NCBI GenBank assembly: GCA_900766745.1
Contig: CAAFWR010000052.1
Coordinates: 1 to 25,391, forward strand
Source of the DNA: Methanobacteriaceae archaeon
Lineage (GTDB): Archaea; Methanobacteriota; Methanobacteria; Methanobacteriales; Methanobacteriaceae
Length of the DNA: 25,391 bases
Reading direction: 5' to 3'
The notes beneath the pieces were generated by a model. It saw only the letters and a list, made by a program, of their open reading frames with translations. It did no database searches and was not told the origin of the DNA. Positions within the stretch are counted from its first letter, which is position 1. Every line of letters starts with the position of its first letter. This document shows positions 1 through 8,000 of the stretch, piece after piece. Made by a program: the position numbers and the translations under genes.

Positions 1-155
1 CCATTAATGGAGGAAATGGTATAGTAGACATAATCATGCACGATACCCTATCAGGCATTTCAATCGTAGTTTTAAACAACGAGACTTATTATTATCCCCC
101 AAATACGAATATTAATTTTAAAGCGAACAACAAAAAAAGTACATTAAATGTTTAA
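1..155 (+). CDS. 3' end of an unidentified gene (partial)
   Basis: An open frame (codons from position 3) runs in from the window edge and stops at TAA 153-155. It gives about 50 C-terminal residues, including the stretches NGIVDIIMHDTLSG and ETYYYPPNTNINF. I do not recognise the family. It has no obvious membrane segment, and too little is visible for a function. It lies just upstream of pdaD on the same strand, separated by a short AT-rich gap that probably holds the pdaD promoter. Confidence 0.5.
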   Translation, partial: INGGNGIVDIIMHDTLSGISIVVLNNETYYYPPNTNINFKANNKKSTLNV

Positions 156-191
156 AAATTATAAAACACAATATTAAAAACAAGTGATAAA

Positions 192-650
192 ATGAAAATT
201 GCAATAGTATCTGGAAAAGATGAAGGACCAACAAAATTAAATGCTTTTGACAATGCTCTTACAGATGCAGGAATTGGTGATGTAAATTTAATTAAAGTAT
301 CAAGTATGCTTGCTGGAAATACAGAAGTAGAAAATATAGTTCCTTTGAAACCTGGATCAATGGTTAATTGTGTTTTATCAACTCTCACATCTGACAATCC
401 AAAGGAGAGGATAACTGCTGCTGTTGCAGTAGCTATAGGAGAAGAGCTGGGATGTGTTGTTGAAGCTCAGGGGGTAAATGAAGACCCGGAAACAGTATCA
501 GATAGAGCTATATACATGGTAAAATACATGATGGAAAAAAGAAACATAAAAATAAAAGAACTTATTGTAGAAGATGTAACTCACCAAGTTGAAGAAATAG
601 GCAGTGTTGTTGCATCTGTTGTCTATTTAAACGATGATATAATAAGGTGA
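192..650 (+). CDS. pdaD: Pyruvoyl-dependent arginine decarboxylase
   Basis: This enzyme decarboxylates arginine to agmatine, the first step of archaeal polyamine synthesis. The 152-residue proenzyme carries the family's self-cleavage site KVSSM at residues 35-39. In the characterised methanogen enzyme, cleavage occurs between the two serines and the second becomes the pyruvoyl cofactor, giving a short beta and a longer alpha chain. The C-terminal part has the conserved GEELGCVVEAQG stretch and an acidic segment around EDPETVSDRA that fits the catalytic region. Length is close to the usual 150-165. The start at 192 follows a GTGAT ribosome-binding motif at 183-187. Four bases separate it from the next gene, so the two are probably cotranscribed. 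The family call is firm; specificity for arginine is by family. Confidence 0.93.
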   Translation: MKIAIVSGKDEGPTKLNAFDNALTDAGIGDVNLIKVSSMLAGNTEVENIVPLKPGSMVNCVLSTLTSDNPKERITAAVAVAIGEELGCVVEAQGVNEDPETVSDRAIYMVKYMMEKRNIKIKELIVEDVTHQVEEIGSVVASVVYLNDDIIR

Positions 651-654
651 AATA

Positions 655-2508
655 ATGGACGAAAAAGATAGAAAAATAGCTTCTGATTTAGCATATGAAA
701 TAATAAGGGAAGTGGGAAAAGCTATTAGACCTTATGTTGGAAATCCTGAATCTGGAGAGCAAGTGAAGATAGGTGCTGATGGAACCCCATCATCATTGAT
801 AGATATTATTGCTGAAGAAAAGATAATACATATTCTTAGAAATTCACCTTATTACTCTTATTTAATAAGTGAAGAAATAGGAGAACTAAGGTTAGGTCGT
901 GGTGAAAAAGAGAGCATTACACTTACACAGGAATTAAGAAGAACAGATATTGAAGATGATAAAAAACCTAGGTTCATATTCCTAATAGATCCTATTGATG
1001 GAACAAACAATGCAGTTAAAGCAATCCCTGCATATGGAATTTCCGTAGCTGTTGCAAATGTTCCAGAAGGAAGATTAGCTACATTAGATGATGTTGAACT
1101 TGGATTTGTAAGTAATTTTAGTAATGGTAACTTTTTCGAAGCTATAAAAGGAAAAGGAGCCTGGCTAAACAATGAAAAGGTAACACCTTCAGACATACTT
1201 ACCATAAGTAATATGACTCTTGGAGGATTTACAAAAAGCAGTACAACAACCGCTTCAAAACTTGTAGACAATGCTAGAAGAATGCGTGTTTTAGGTTCAG
1301 TAGTGTTGGAATTATCATATGTAGCTAGTGGAAAATATGATGCTTTTTTAGACCTTAGAGGAAGCAGAATTATTGACATTGCTGCATCAAAATTAATTCT
1401 TGAAGAAGTAGGGGGAATTATAACAAATAAATACGGAGAAAAACTAGACAATAAACTCAGTATTTATGAAAAAACAATAGTAGTAGCAGCTAATAATGAA
1501 ATATTGCATTCACAAATAATAAATATTCTTAATGATAATGAAGCGGACGTTATTGGAGAAGTAGCTATTGTAAGTCGTTTAGACGAATTTAAGTCTATTC
1601 TATACTCTGCAAAAATAATAAATTACCTGTTAATGAATGGTGTTGCAGTAGTTATTGAAAAAGAATTGGCTGAAAAATTAGAAGAACTTAAAAAAGACCC
1701 TAATCTGCCGGAAATAATAAAATTAACAATGGAAAGCTCACCAGAAATTGCAGACCAGATTAAAAATCTTAAATTAGACGTTAATTACAAATTAATCAGC
1801 GAAAAAATTTCAGATTTTGAATCTGATATGATTATTATTCTTGGAGGCGATGGAACTCTTCTTAGAACCCAAAGCAAGATGACAAAAGAAATTCCAATAT
1901 TCGGAATCAATATGGGCACTGTAGGATTTTTAACTGAAATTGAAGTTAAAGATACCTTCAAAACTCTTAAAAAGATATTGAAAGGAGATTATTTCATAGA
2001 AAAAAGATCAAAACTTAATGTATCTCATGAAAATCATCACTTCAATGCTTTAAATGAAGTTGTAATCGTAACTGACACCCCATCTAAAATGCTACATTTT
2101 GAAATAGAGGTTGATGGAGAAGTCGTTGAAGAATTTAGAGCTGACGGATTAATCGTATCAACACCTAGTGGTTCTACTGCCTATTCCATGTCAGCAGGAG
2201 GCCCTATTGTTGATCCAAACATTGGAGCATTTATCATAATACCAATATGCCCTTATAAATTGGGAGTAAGACCTTTTGTTGTATCAGATAAAAGCGAAAT
2301 AGTGGTGAGACTACTTAAAAAGGGCAAACATGCAATGTTTGTTATGGATGGCCAAATAGCTGAAAAGGCAGAGTATGAAGAAGAAATCAAAATGAAAAAA
2401 GCCGAGAAAAACGTCTTATTCATTAGAACCTCTAAAAAATACTTCTATAAAAAAGTTAAAGAAAAACTAACTGGAAGCGGAATCGATAACGAACCAAGGT
2501 GCTTATAA
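655..2508 (+). CDS. nadK: Bifunctional NADP phosphatase / NAD kinase fusion
   Basis: A 617-residue two-domain protein that adjusts NAD/NADP balance. Residues about 1-290 are an inositol-monophosphatase-like phosphatase: metal-binding Glu at SEEIG (72-76), the DPIDGTNNA motif at 112-120 and the later Asp in RIIDIAASK (about 241). Residues about 300-615 are an ATP-NAD kinase: GGDGT at 397-401, NMGTVGFL near 419-426 and the STPSGSTAYS substrate loop at 502-511. This order matches the methanogen fusion described from Methanocaldococcus jannaschii, where the front domain hydrolyses NADP and the back domain phosphorylates NAD. The start is set by AGGTGA, which overlaps the pdaD stop. The stop overlaps the next start by one base (TAATG), so translation of the two is probably coupled. 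Confidence 0.93.
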   Translation: MDEKDRKIASDLAYEIIREVGKAIRPYVGNPESGEQVKIGADGTPSSLIDIIAEEKIIHILRNSPYYSYLISEEIGELRLGRGEKESITLTQELRRTDIEDDKKPRFIFLIDPIDGTNNAVKAIPAYGISVAVANVPEGRLATLDDVELGFVSNFSNGNFFEAIKGKGAWLNNEKVTPSDILTISNMTLGGFTKSSTTTASKLVDNARRMRVLGSVVLELSYVASGKYDAFLDLRGSRIIDIAASKLILEEVGGIITNKYGEKLDNKLSIYEKTIVVAANNEILHSQIINILNDNEADVIGEVAIVSRLDEFKSILYSAKIINYLLMNGVAVVIEKELAEKLEELKKDPNLPEIIKLTMESSPEIADQIKNLKLDVNYKLISEKISDFESDMIIILGGDGTLLRTQSKMTKEIPIFGINMGTVGFLTEIEVKDTFKTLKKILKGDYFIEKRSKLNVSHENHHFNALNEVVIVTDTPSKMLHFEIEVDGEVVEEFRADGLIVSTPSGSTAYSMSAGGPIVDPNIGAFIIIPICPYKLGVRPFVVSDKSEIVVRLLKKGKHAMFVMDGQIAEKAEYEEEIKMKKAEKNVLFIRTSKKYFYKKVKEKLTGSGIDNEPRCL

Positions 2509-3947
2509 TGGACATGCTGGTTATAGATGGAACACATGGTGGAGTTAAGCTAGCTGTTGAATTTTCTAAACTTGGAGAATATGAAAATATCTACCTTTAT
2601 GATATTTACAACACTTTAAACGCATCTGAAAGAACCAGATTAGATATTAAAAATGTTAAGATTGTTGAATTAAATGAAATAAACTCTAAAGACATAATTA
2701 TAGTTTCGCCTATCCATTTACCATTAACCAATGAGGAAATAGCCAGCAAAATAAACTCAGAAAACCCTAAATTTATCACACATCATGAAGGAGTTAAAAT
2801 CCTTCTTGAATCTTTTTTTAAAAATCATCAAAAAATATTAAAAGTTGAAGTTACTGGAGTTAAAGGTAAAACCAGCTCTGTGTTTATGTTGAAAGAGATT
2901 TTAAAAGACACACATCCTTTAATACTAAGCAGCCTTGGAATAATACAATCAAGAGAATACCACGACATTATCCTTAAAAAAGATGTAAGCATAACACCTG
3001 CAAACATAAAGGAAGCTGTAGACTTAGCTTATAGAATTGATAATCCAAGATGCAACATGGGATGTATAAAAACAGAAAATAGTGACCAGATGAACTATAA
3101 AAGCTTAATTGTAGAAAGTTCCCTTGGAGTTACAGGAATTGGAGATGTTGGATTACTCACAAATATTGTTGAAAACTATCCGATAGCTAAAAATAGAAGG
3201 GATGCGAAAACTGCTAAATCCCAAGTCTTTAAATGCGGTAAAATAGCTATACAAAAAGAAGCTTTAGATAAATATTATAAAAAAGAATATAATCAATTTA
3301 AAGATAAAATAAATACTTTTTCAATTGACAATAATGAAAGCAATGTTACTGCAACAGACATTAACTACAATATTGACGGAACAACTCTTGAAATTATTTA
3401 TAATAATATTAAAACTATAAATGATAATTTAATTTCTGGAGAGTTTAAGATTAGATGTTTTGCAATAGGACCTCATCATATTGAGAACATTTTAGGAGTT
3501 GTAACGACGGCTTTAACCTTAGAAATTCCTGAAAGTAAAATAGCTGAAGGGTTGAAAAATTATAAAGGAATAGAAGGAAGAACAAATATTAAAACTCTTG
3601 GAGATTTAAAAATAATTGAAGAAGTTAATCCTGGAATCAATACGAAAGCTATTGAATTTTCAATTGACATGTTAAACAATCCCCATGATTATTCTATAGT
3701 AATAGGCGGAGATTATGGAATAACCTGTGAGGAAATTGACGAAAAGCAAGTAGCTAGTTTATTAACTGGAAAAGATGATTTGAATATAATATTAACTGGA
3801 GAAGTAGGGAAGAACATCAATGGGGAATTAAATAAAAAACTTCCTTTTAAAGAAAATTATAAAGATGCAATTAAAACTGCAATCGATTCAAATTTAAATG
3901 TCCTTTTAATATATCGTTCAGATTATCATAGATTATCTCAACGATAA
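2508..3947 (+). CDS. cfbE: Coenzyme F430 synthase (Mur-ligase-like)
   Basis: CfbE closes the last ring step of coenzyme F430, the nickel tetrapyrrole of methyl-coenzyme M reductase, in an ATP-dependent reaction by a MurD/MurF-type ligase fold. The protein has 479 residues. The Mur-ligase ATP loop GVKGKTSS lies at about 117-124, the middle region carries a GPHHIENILG stretch like the Mur GxHNxxN element, and EGRTNIK near residue 360 fits the C-terminal domain entry. I chose ATG 2508 over an in-frame GTG at 2499, because 2499 lies inside the AAGGTG ribosome-binding motif that sits 6 bases before the ATG. It is third in the pdaD operon. A T-rich tract follows the stop. Another Mur-like ligase is possible, but the methanogen context favours CfbE. 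Confidence 0.85.
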   Translation: MDMLVIDGTHGGVKLAVEFSKLGEYENIYLYDIYNTLNASERTRLDIKNVKIVELNEINSKDIIIVSPIHLPLTNEEIASKINSENPKFITHHEGVKILLESFFKNHQKILKVEVTGVKGKTSSVFMLKEILKDTHPLILSSLGIIQSREYHDIILKKDVSITPANIKEAVDLAYRIDNPRCNMGCIKTENSDQMNYKSLIVESSLGVTGIGDVGLLTNIVENYPIAKNRRDAKTAKSQVFKCGKIAIQKEALDKYYKKEYNQFKDKINTFSIDNNESNVTATDINYNIDGTTLEIIYNNIKTINDNLISGEFKIRCFAIGPHHIENILGVVTTALTLEIPESKIAEGLKNYKGIEGRTNIKTLGDLKIIEEVNPGINTKAIEFSIDMLNNPHDYSIVIGGDYGITCEEIDEKQVASLLTGKDDLNIILTGEVGKNINGELNKKLPFKENYKDAIKTAIDSNLNVLLIYRSDYHRLSQR

Positions 3948-4033
3948 TTATAATTTTTTCATTTGAATCTATTGAAATATTTAATATTTATTAAAAAAAT
4001 ACCTTTTTAAACAATTTTGTTAAAAAAAATCGA

Positions 4034-4049
4034 ATAACTTATAAGTTAT
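4034..4049. promoter_or_regulatory. 16-bp perfect palindrome between cfbE and hemC
   Basis: ATAACTTATAAGTTAT reads the same on both strands. It sits about 100 bases before the hemC start, in the 203-base gap after cfbE. It could be an operator for the hemC operon; it is not followed directly by a T run, so a terminator is less likely. In DNA this AT-rich, some chance palindromes are expected. Confidence 0.35.
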
Positions 4050-4150
4050 CAAAATAAAACATAATATAATAGAATTTTAATAATCTATGAGATACTTCAA
4101 AAAATATTTTCCTTACTAGATTAAATAAGGAAAACATTGGAGATGGTTAG

Positions 4151-5020
4151 TTGATTGTTGGAACTAGAGGAAGTCAATTAGCACTTGCGCAAACAGAACA
4201 AGTCTGTGCTGAGTTAACGAAGGTTACAAAAGAAGCCCCAAAAATAGAGGTCATAAAAACAAAAGGAGACAAAATAACAAACTCCCAATTGTATAATATG
4301 GACTCAAAAGGCCTATTTACAAAAGAACTTGACAAAGCATTGCTTGAAGAAGAAGTTGACTTTACAGTACATAGTTTCAAGGATTTACCTACAGAATTAG
4401 ATGATGATCTTGAAATAATAGCTGTTCCTAAAAGAGAATCTCCAAATGATGTTTTAATATCAAATAAAACATGGGATGATCTTAATAAGGGCTCAACGCT
4501 AGGAAGTAGTAGTCTTAGACGTGAAGCATTCTGTAACCATTATAAAAAAGGATTCAAATTAAAGCCTTTAAGGGGAAATGTTGAAACCAGAATAAAAAAA
4601 GTTTTAAATGATGAGTTAGATGCAACAATAATGGCTGAAGCAGGTTTAAAAAGACTTAACTTAACACAATACATTAAACAAGTCTTTCCAACTGATTACA
4701 TCACACCTGCAGCTGGTCAGGGAGCTATTGCAGTTATTATTAGGAAAGATTCAGATAAAAGAGAAATATTTTCAAAATTAAACGACCATAATTCAATGCA
4801 AGAAGTATTTGGTGAAAAAGCAGTACTAGAGGAATTAGGTGTTGGATGCCAATGGCCTATTGGATGTCTAGCCCAATTAAAAGATAAAAAATTTAACATT
4901 TATTCAATACTTTTAACAAGACAAGGAGAAATTCTTAAAGAATGCAGTATGACTGGATCAATAAACGATTCAAAAGATATTGGAAGAAAAATCGGTAAAA
5001 TTTTTGAAGATTATATATGA
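4151..5020 (+). CDS. hemC: Hydroxymethylbilane synthase (porphobilinogen deaminase)
   Basis: HemC joins four porphobilinogen units into hydroxymethylbilane, the trunk step to sirohydrochlorin, F430 and corrinoids. The 289-residue protein shows the N-terminal GTRGSQLALAQT, HSFKDLP at about 74-80 with the catalytic Asp, the substrate-binding GSSSLRRE and LRGNVETR segments, TPAAGQGA near 185-192, and the dipyrromethane-attachment cysteine in LGVGCQWP (Cys 233). Length is normal for the family. The start is TTG at 4151, with GGAG at 4139-4142 eight bases upstream; the nearby ATG at 4143 hits a stop after three codons. It heads a three-gene operon with 12-base gaps. Its position after cfbE fits tetrapyrrole supply. 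Confidence 0.95.
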   Translation: MIVGTRGSQLALAQTEQVCAELTKVTKEAPKIEVIKTKGDKITNSQLYNMDSKGLFTKELDKALLEEEVDFTVHSFKDLPTELDDDLEIIAVPKRESPNDVLISNKTWDDLNKGSTLGSSSLRREAFCNHYKKGFKLKPLRGNVETRIKKVLNDELDATIMAEAGLKRLNLTQYIKQVFPTDYITPAAGQGAIAVIIRKDSDKREIFSKLNDHNSMQEVFGEKAVLEELGVGCQWPIGCLAQLKDKKFNIYSILLTRQGEILKECSMTGSINDSKDIGRKIGKIFEDYI

Positions 5021-5032
5021 GGAGGTATCATT

Positions 5033-5986
5033 TTGAGGACTGTAAATGTAGGAGTAATTGGTGTTGGAGCTATGGGAGTAAACCATGCCCGTGTATATTA
5101 TAAATTAGAAAATGCAAATTTATTAGCTGTTTCAGATGTAAGTGAAAGAAGCTTAAACAAGGTATGTAAAAAATACAACACAAAAGGATATACTGACTAT
5201 AAAGAATTACTTGAAAATCCTGAAATTGAGGTTGTAAGTGTCTGCGTTCCTACTACATTCCATCATGGAATTGTAATGGAAGCAATAGCTCATGGAAAAC
5301 ACGTTCTCGTAGAAAAACCAATTGCATTTACATTAGAAGAAGCCACTGAAATGATTAATGCTGCAGAAGAAAAAGGAGTTATACTTGCAACAGGACATGT
5401 AGAAAGATTTAATCCGGCAGTACAAAAAGCAAAAGAATTAATCGAAAATGACGTTATAGGAGATGTAGTATCCGCATCTGCAAAAAGAGTCGGTCCTTTC
5501 CCTCCAAGAATACAGGATGTAGGTGTAACAATCGATTTAGCTATTCATGATTTAGATGTGATGTACTACTTGTTCGATGAAGACGTAACACAGGTATACG
5601 GAACAATGGGAAGTATCCTTGATAAATGTGACTTCGAAGATCATGCAGAAATAATGGTAAACTTTAACAATGATGCAACAGGAATGCTTGAAGTAAACTG
5701 GTTAACCCCATACAAAAGAAGACAAATTGAAGTTACAGGAACTGATGGAATCATCTCTGTAGACTACATAGAACAAAGTATTGATGTTTATGGAAAATTC
5801 GCTCAAGATATTCAAATCAAACACGAAGAACCATTAAAAGAAGAATTGAAATCATTTTTAGAATCTGTTGTCAATAATGAAAAACCAGTAATTACCGGTG
5901 AAGATGGTCTTAATGCTTTAAAAATGGTTATTGCAGCTACAAAATCATCTAAAGAACACAAACCAATAAGCTTTGATGAACTTTAA
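5033..5986 (+). CDS. Gfo/Idh/MocA-family NAD(P)-dependent dehydrogenase
   Basis: A 317-residue oxidoreductase. The Rossmann domain starts with GVIGVGAMGVNHARVY (GxGxxG, residues about 7-22), followed by VSVCVPTTFHH and the family signature EKPIAF. The C-terminal alpha/beta domain has GHVERFNPA and the IDLAIHDLDV segment that carries the usual catalytic His/Asp. The start codon is TTG, placed by a strong GGAGGT at 5021-5026, six bases upstream. The overall pattern resembles methanogen UDP-N-acetylglucosamine 3-dehydrogenases, which make an amino-sugar precursor for cell-surface glycans, but the substrate cannot be read from sequence alone. It sits between hemC and gfcR with 12-base gaps, so probably one transcript. 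Confidence 0.85.
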   Translation: MRTVNVGVIGVGAMGVNHARVYYKLENANLLAVSDVSERSLNKVCKKYNTKGYTDYKELLENPEIEVVSVCVPTTFHHGIVMEAIAHGKHVLVEKPIAFTLEEATEMINAAEEKGVILATGHVERFNPAVQKAKELIENDVIGDVVSASAKRVGPFPPRIQDVGVTIDLAIHDLDVMYYLFDEDVTQVYGTMGSILDKCDFEDHAEIMVNFNNDATGMLEVNWLTPYKRRQIEVTGTDGIISVDYIEQSIDVYGKFAQDIQIKHEEPLKEELKSFLESVVNNEKPVITGEDGLNALKMVIAATKSSKEHKPISFDEL

Positions 5987-5998
5987 ATAGGTGGGAAA

Positions 5999-6616
5999 AT
6001 GGAAAAAAAATTAATAATAAAAGCACATGAACTTAGAAAACATGGTTTCACAACAGGAGAAATAGCTGATGAATTAAATGTTTCAATGGATACTGCAAGA
6101 TGGTTAGTTCTACAGAAACCGACTGAAGAAAAACCGGAAGTTCCTGTTGAAGATGTAGCTATTAACTGGAAAAGCTTAGGTGGCAACTCAACTCGCTTAA
6201 GATATATTTCAGGTGCTTTAAGTGATATGGCACTTTCACATGGAGAAGCAGATGTTGTTGTTGGTGTAGCTGTTAGTGGAATTCCATTTGCAACAATGAT
6301 GGCAGACTTTTTAGAGGACATGAGCGGAGTGGAAACCTCCCTTGCAGTATTTCACCCAAACAAACACAGAAAACTTGATGAAACAAATGACGGTGAAGGT
6401 GCAATAAGTACTAATTTCTCATCAGTTGAAGGCAAAAAAGTGGTTATTGTAGATGACGTAACCACAAGCGGTAAAACTGCTAAAGAGGTCATTGCTGCAG
6501 TACGTGACCATGGCGGAGAACCATTAGCTGTTGTTGTATTAATTGACAAAGCAGGAATATCTGAAATTGACGGCATCCCAGTAGAATCTTTAATACAGGT
6601 TAACAGAATTGGATAA
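5999..6616 (+). CDS. gfcR: HTH-phosphoribosyltransferase regulator (GfcR-like)
   Basis: A 205-residue protein with an N-terminal helix-turn-helix (residues about 8-40, with [20 protein letters not shown]) and a type I phosphoribosyltransferase domain whose PRPP loop is [16 protein letters not shown] near 150-165. This arrangement is the orotate-phosphoribosyltransferase-like family that includes the haloarchaeal sugar-metabolism regulator GfcR. It probably binds DNA and senses PRPP or a nucleotide rather than making OMP; in methanogens the target genes are not known. ATG 5999 follows GGTGG closely. It is last in the hemC operon and is followed by a hairpin terminator. It is the last chromosomal gene before the repeat array. 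Confidence 0.88.
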   Translation: MEKKLIIKAHELRKHGFTTGEIADELNVSMDTARWLVLQKPTEEKPEVPVEDVAINWKSLGGNSTRLRYISGALSDMALSHGEADVVVGVAVSGIPFATMMADFLEDMSGVETSLAVFHPNKHRKLDETNDGEGAISTNFSSVEGKKVVIVDDVTTSGKTAKEVIAAVRDHGGEPLAVVVLIDKAGISEIDGIPVESLIQVNRIG

Positions 6617-6626
6617 ATACAAAAAA

Positions 6627-6672
6627 TAGAGGATAGTCCTGGAAAATGGTAAAATCCTCTCATACTATTTTT
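6627..6672 (+). terminator. Hairpin terminator after gfcR
   Basis: AGAGGAT at 6628-6634 pairs with ATCCTCT at 6654-6660, and a T run follows at 6667-6671. It lies 11 bases after the gfcR stop. Confidence 0.6.
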
Positions 6673-6684
6673 AATTAAGTTTAA

Positions 6685-6721
6685 ATTTAGTTTTATTTAC
6701 TAGATAAACCGAAATTTAAAC
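6685..6721 (+). repeat. Array repeat 1, degenerate (left border)
   Basis: Matches the 37-bp consensus at 31 of 37 positions. The right part AAACCGAAATTTAAAC and the TTTTATTT block are intact; mismatches fall at repeat positions 1, 6, 15, 16, 19 and 20. This is the only imperfect copy and it sits at the gfcR side, 12 bases after the terminator T run. Confidence 0.8.
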
Positions 6722-6775
6722 AGGGATTAGTATCAAAAAATAAAAATAATGTAACAAAAATAAAGGAGGATTAAT

Positions 6776-6961
6776 TTATAACTCAAGATCAGGATATAAA
6801 TTAAGATCAGGATGGTTTTTTTTCAATTGTTTTTTCATAAATTCAATAGCTTCATTATCACTATTGAATTCCCCATTTAGAACTTTTTTTGCAAACTCTT
6901 CTGCACTACTATCATCAAAAACTATATTAAGATCTTCCATGGGAATTACTTCTCTATTCAT
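6776..6961 (-). CDS. Small acidic hypothetical protein, segment A
   Basis: A 61-residue acidic protein with no recognised family. It has a middle stretch DDSSAEEFAKKVLNGEFNSD and ends PDLNLYPDLEL. Its ATG overlaps the stop of the 48-codon ORF upstream (ATGA), and AGGAG lies nine bases before the start, so it has a sound translation signal and is probably coupled to the upstream ORF. Size, acidity and position after another small ORF would suit an antitoxin or immunity protein, as in other segments of the array, but this is inference only. There are no membrane segments. Confidence 0.55.
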   Translation of the reverse strand: MNREVIPMEDLNIVFDDSSAEEFAKKVLNGEFNSDNEAIEFMKKQLKKNHPDLNLYPDLEL

Positions 6962-7104
6962 TTATAAATTCTCCTAAATGTAATATATTTATTTAGTACT
7001 TTATTATTCATATAATTATTCCAAATTTCAGTATGGGGTTGCCTATTACGATTAAGGTATCCTTCCCAATAATCTTTACCCACTTCATCGATAATTTCAT
7101 CCAT
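6958..7104 (-). CDS. Very small ORF upstream of the acidic protein, segment A
   Basis: A 48-residue ORF beginning MDEIIDEVGKDYWEGYL and ending KYITFRRIYK. GGTGAG lies about four bases before its ATG, and a TATA-like TTATAAATATAT (7127-7138 on the + strand) lies about 25-30 bases upstream. The stop overlaps the next gene's start (ATGA). The signals favour real translation, though it could be a remnant of a longer gene. No function recognised. Confidence 0.45.
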   Translation of the reverse strand: MDEIIDEVGKDYWEGYLNRNRQPHTEIWNNYMNNKVLNKYITFRRIYK

Positions 7105-7150
7105 GTTCTCACCGAAAGAAAGGAAATATATTTATAATATGGATAGTATA

Positions 7151-7203
7151 AAATAGGGTGTAGATAGGTGAGGGGTAATTCCCTCACACAACCCTATTTT
7201 TTT
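7151..7203 (+). ncRNA. Two-tier GC-rich hairpin with T run, segment A
   Basis: Outer arms AAATAGGGT (7151-7159) and ACCCTATTT (7191-7199) enclose a perfect inner stem GTGAGGG (7168-7174) / CCCTCAC (7181-7187) with a six-base loop. Seven T residues follow in the + direction. It stands out in very AT-rich DNA. It could be a small structured RNA or a strong terminator, but no gene precedes it on the + strand. The only nearby gene runs away from it on the - strand. Confidence 0.4.
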
Positions 7204-7244
7204 AACAGTGTTAAAATTTGTAATACTGTACTTATCCCCCAGGT

Positions 7245-7281
7245 GTTTAATTTTATTTGTTAATTAAACCGAAATTTAAAC
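7245..7281 (+). repeat. Array repeat 2
   Basis: Identical to the 37-bp consensus. The repeat has an 8-bp inverted pair, GTTTAATT (positions 1-8) and AATTAAAC (18-25), around a 9-base spacer, plus a third half-site ATTTAAAC (30-37). In this copy the reading frame of the next gene opens at TTG inside the repeat. Confidence 0.97.
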
Positions 7282-8000
7282 GTAAATATCATAAATTCTA
7301 TGATAAACAAAATGACTGCACACTTTTCATTAGTAAAGATTTATGCAAAGGAAAAAATAGACTAATTGATTTAAAAAATAAAAATCATGCTCATTATAAT
7401 CTTAATGAAATACTGCAAATGTATGTTGATGCTCCATTAATAGATAAAAAGCTTACAACAAGCGTATCATTTGTAAACAGAATAGATTCTAAATCTCTGG
7501 GGCAGTATGTTAACTATAAAAAGATTTTTTCTAAAAATCATTGGGATGAAATGAACAAAAGAAGTAATTATTTTGGTAAAAGAGATAATTATATTGAAAT
7601 TTTCAGGAATGGTATAGAACCAACAAAATATTCCTCCGAAAACCTGCAAAGAACATTATATCATGAAATGGCTCATAGTAGAAATGAAAGTCATTTTGGC
7701 GGACTTCATATATCTGAAACTCCAGAATATAAAAAGACTATAAAAACAGAAGGTTTCAGTAGTTGGTATGGAGAAAAGTTATATAAGGAGATGATGAATA
7801 GGAAGAATATAACTTGGGAGCGTATATATTCTGAAGATATTGCAGAAACTATTAGTATGATGTCATTCAAAAATATTAATAAGAGAGGAGCAGTAATTTT
7901 ATTGCCTGATAATACTATAATATATTATGATGATTTTGTTAAGGAGTTTGGAGAAAAAATTAAATTAATAGAAAAAGGTGCATCTCATGACAAAAAATAA
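7257..8000 (+). CDS. Zinc-metalloprotease toxin module, 5' end replaced by repeat
   Basis: Frame of 247 residues whose first codons (TTG, then LIKPKFK) are encoded by the repeat itself; an in-frame TAA in the repeat lies just upstream. The zinc site is LYHEMAHSRNE (HExxH, His136, Glu137, His140), and a downstream SEDIAET element at about 192-198 is a good third-ligand candidate, as in lethal-factor-like gluzincins. The front 130 residues are not recognised. By analogy with the MuF-ART gene in segment G, this is probably the C-terminal toxin domain of a virus MuF protein whose front was lost at the repeat. AGGTG at 7241-7245 could drive the TTG, but the 11-base spacing is long, so it may be silent. 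The next gene overlaps its end. Confidence 0.7.
   Translation: MLIKPKFKRKYHKFYDKQNDCTLFISKDLCKGKNRLIDLKNKNHAHYNLNEILQMYVDAPLIDKKLTTSVSFVNRIDSKSLGQYVNYKKIFSKNHWDEMNKRSNYFGKRDNYIEIFRNGIEPTKYSSENLQRTLYHEMAHSRNESHFGGLHISETPEYKKTIKTEGFSSWYGEKLYKEMMNRKNITWERIYSEDIAETISMMSFKNINKRGAVILLPDNTIIYYDDFVKEFGEKIKLIEKGASHDKK

Noticed and set aside
858..1451. A 197-residue - strand ORF inside the NADP phosphatase/NAD kinase gene
   Set aside because: It is fully antisense to a well-supported gene, with no ribosome-binding site or family motif.
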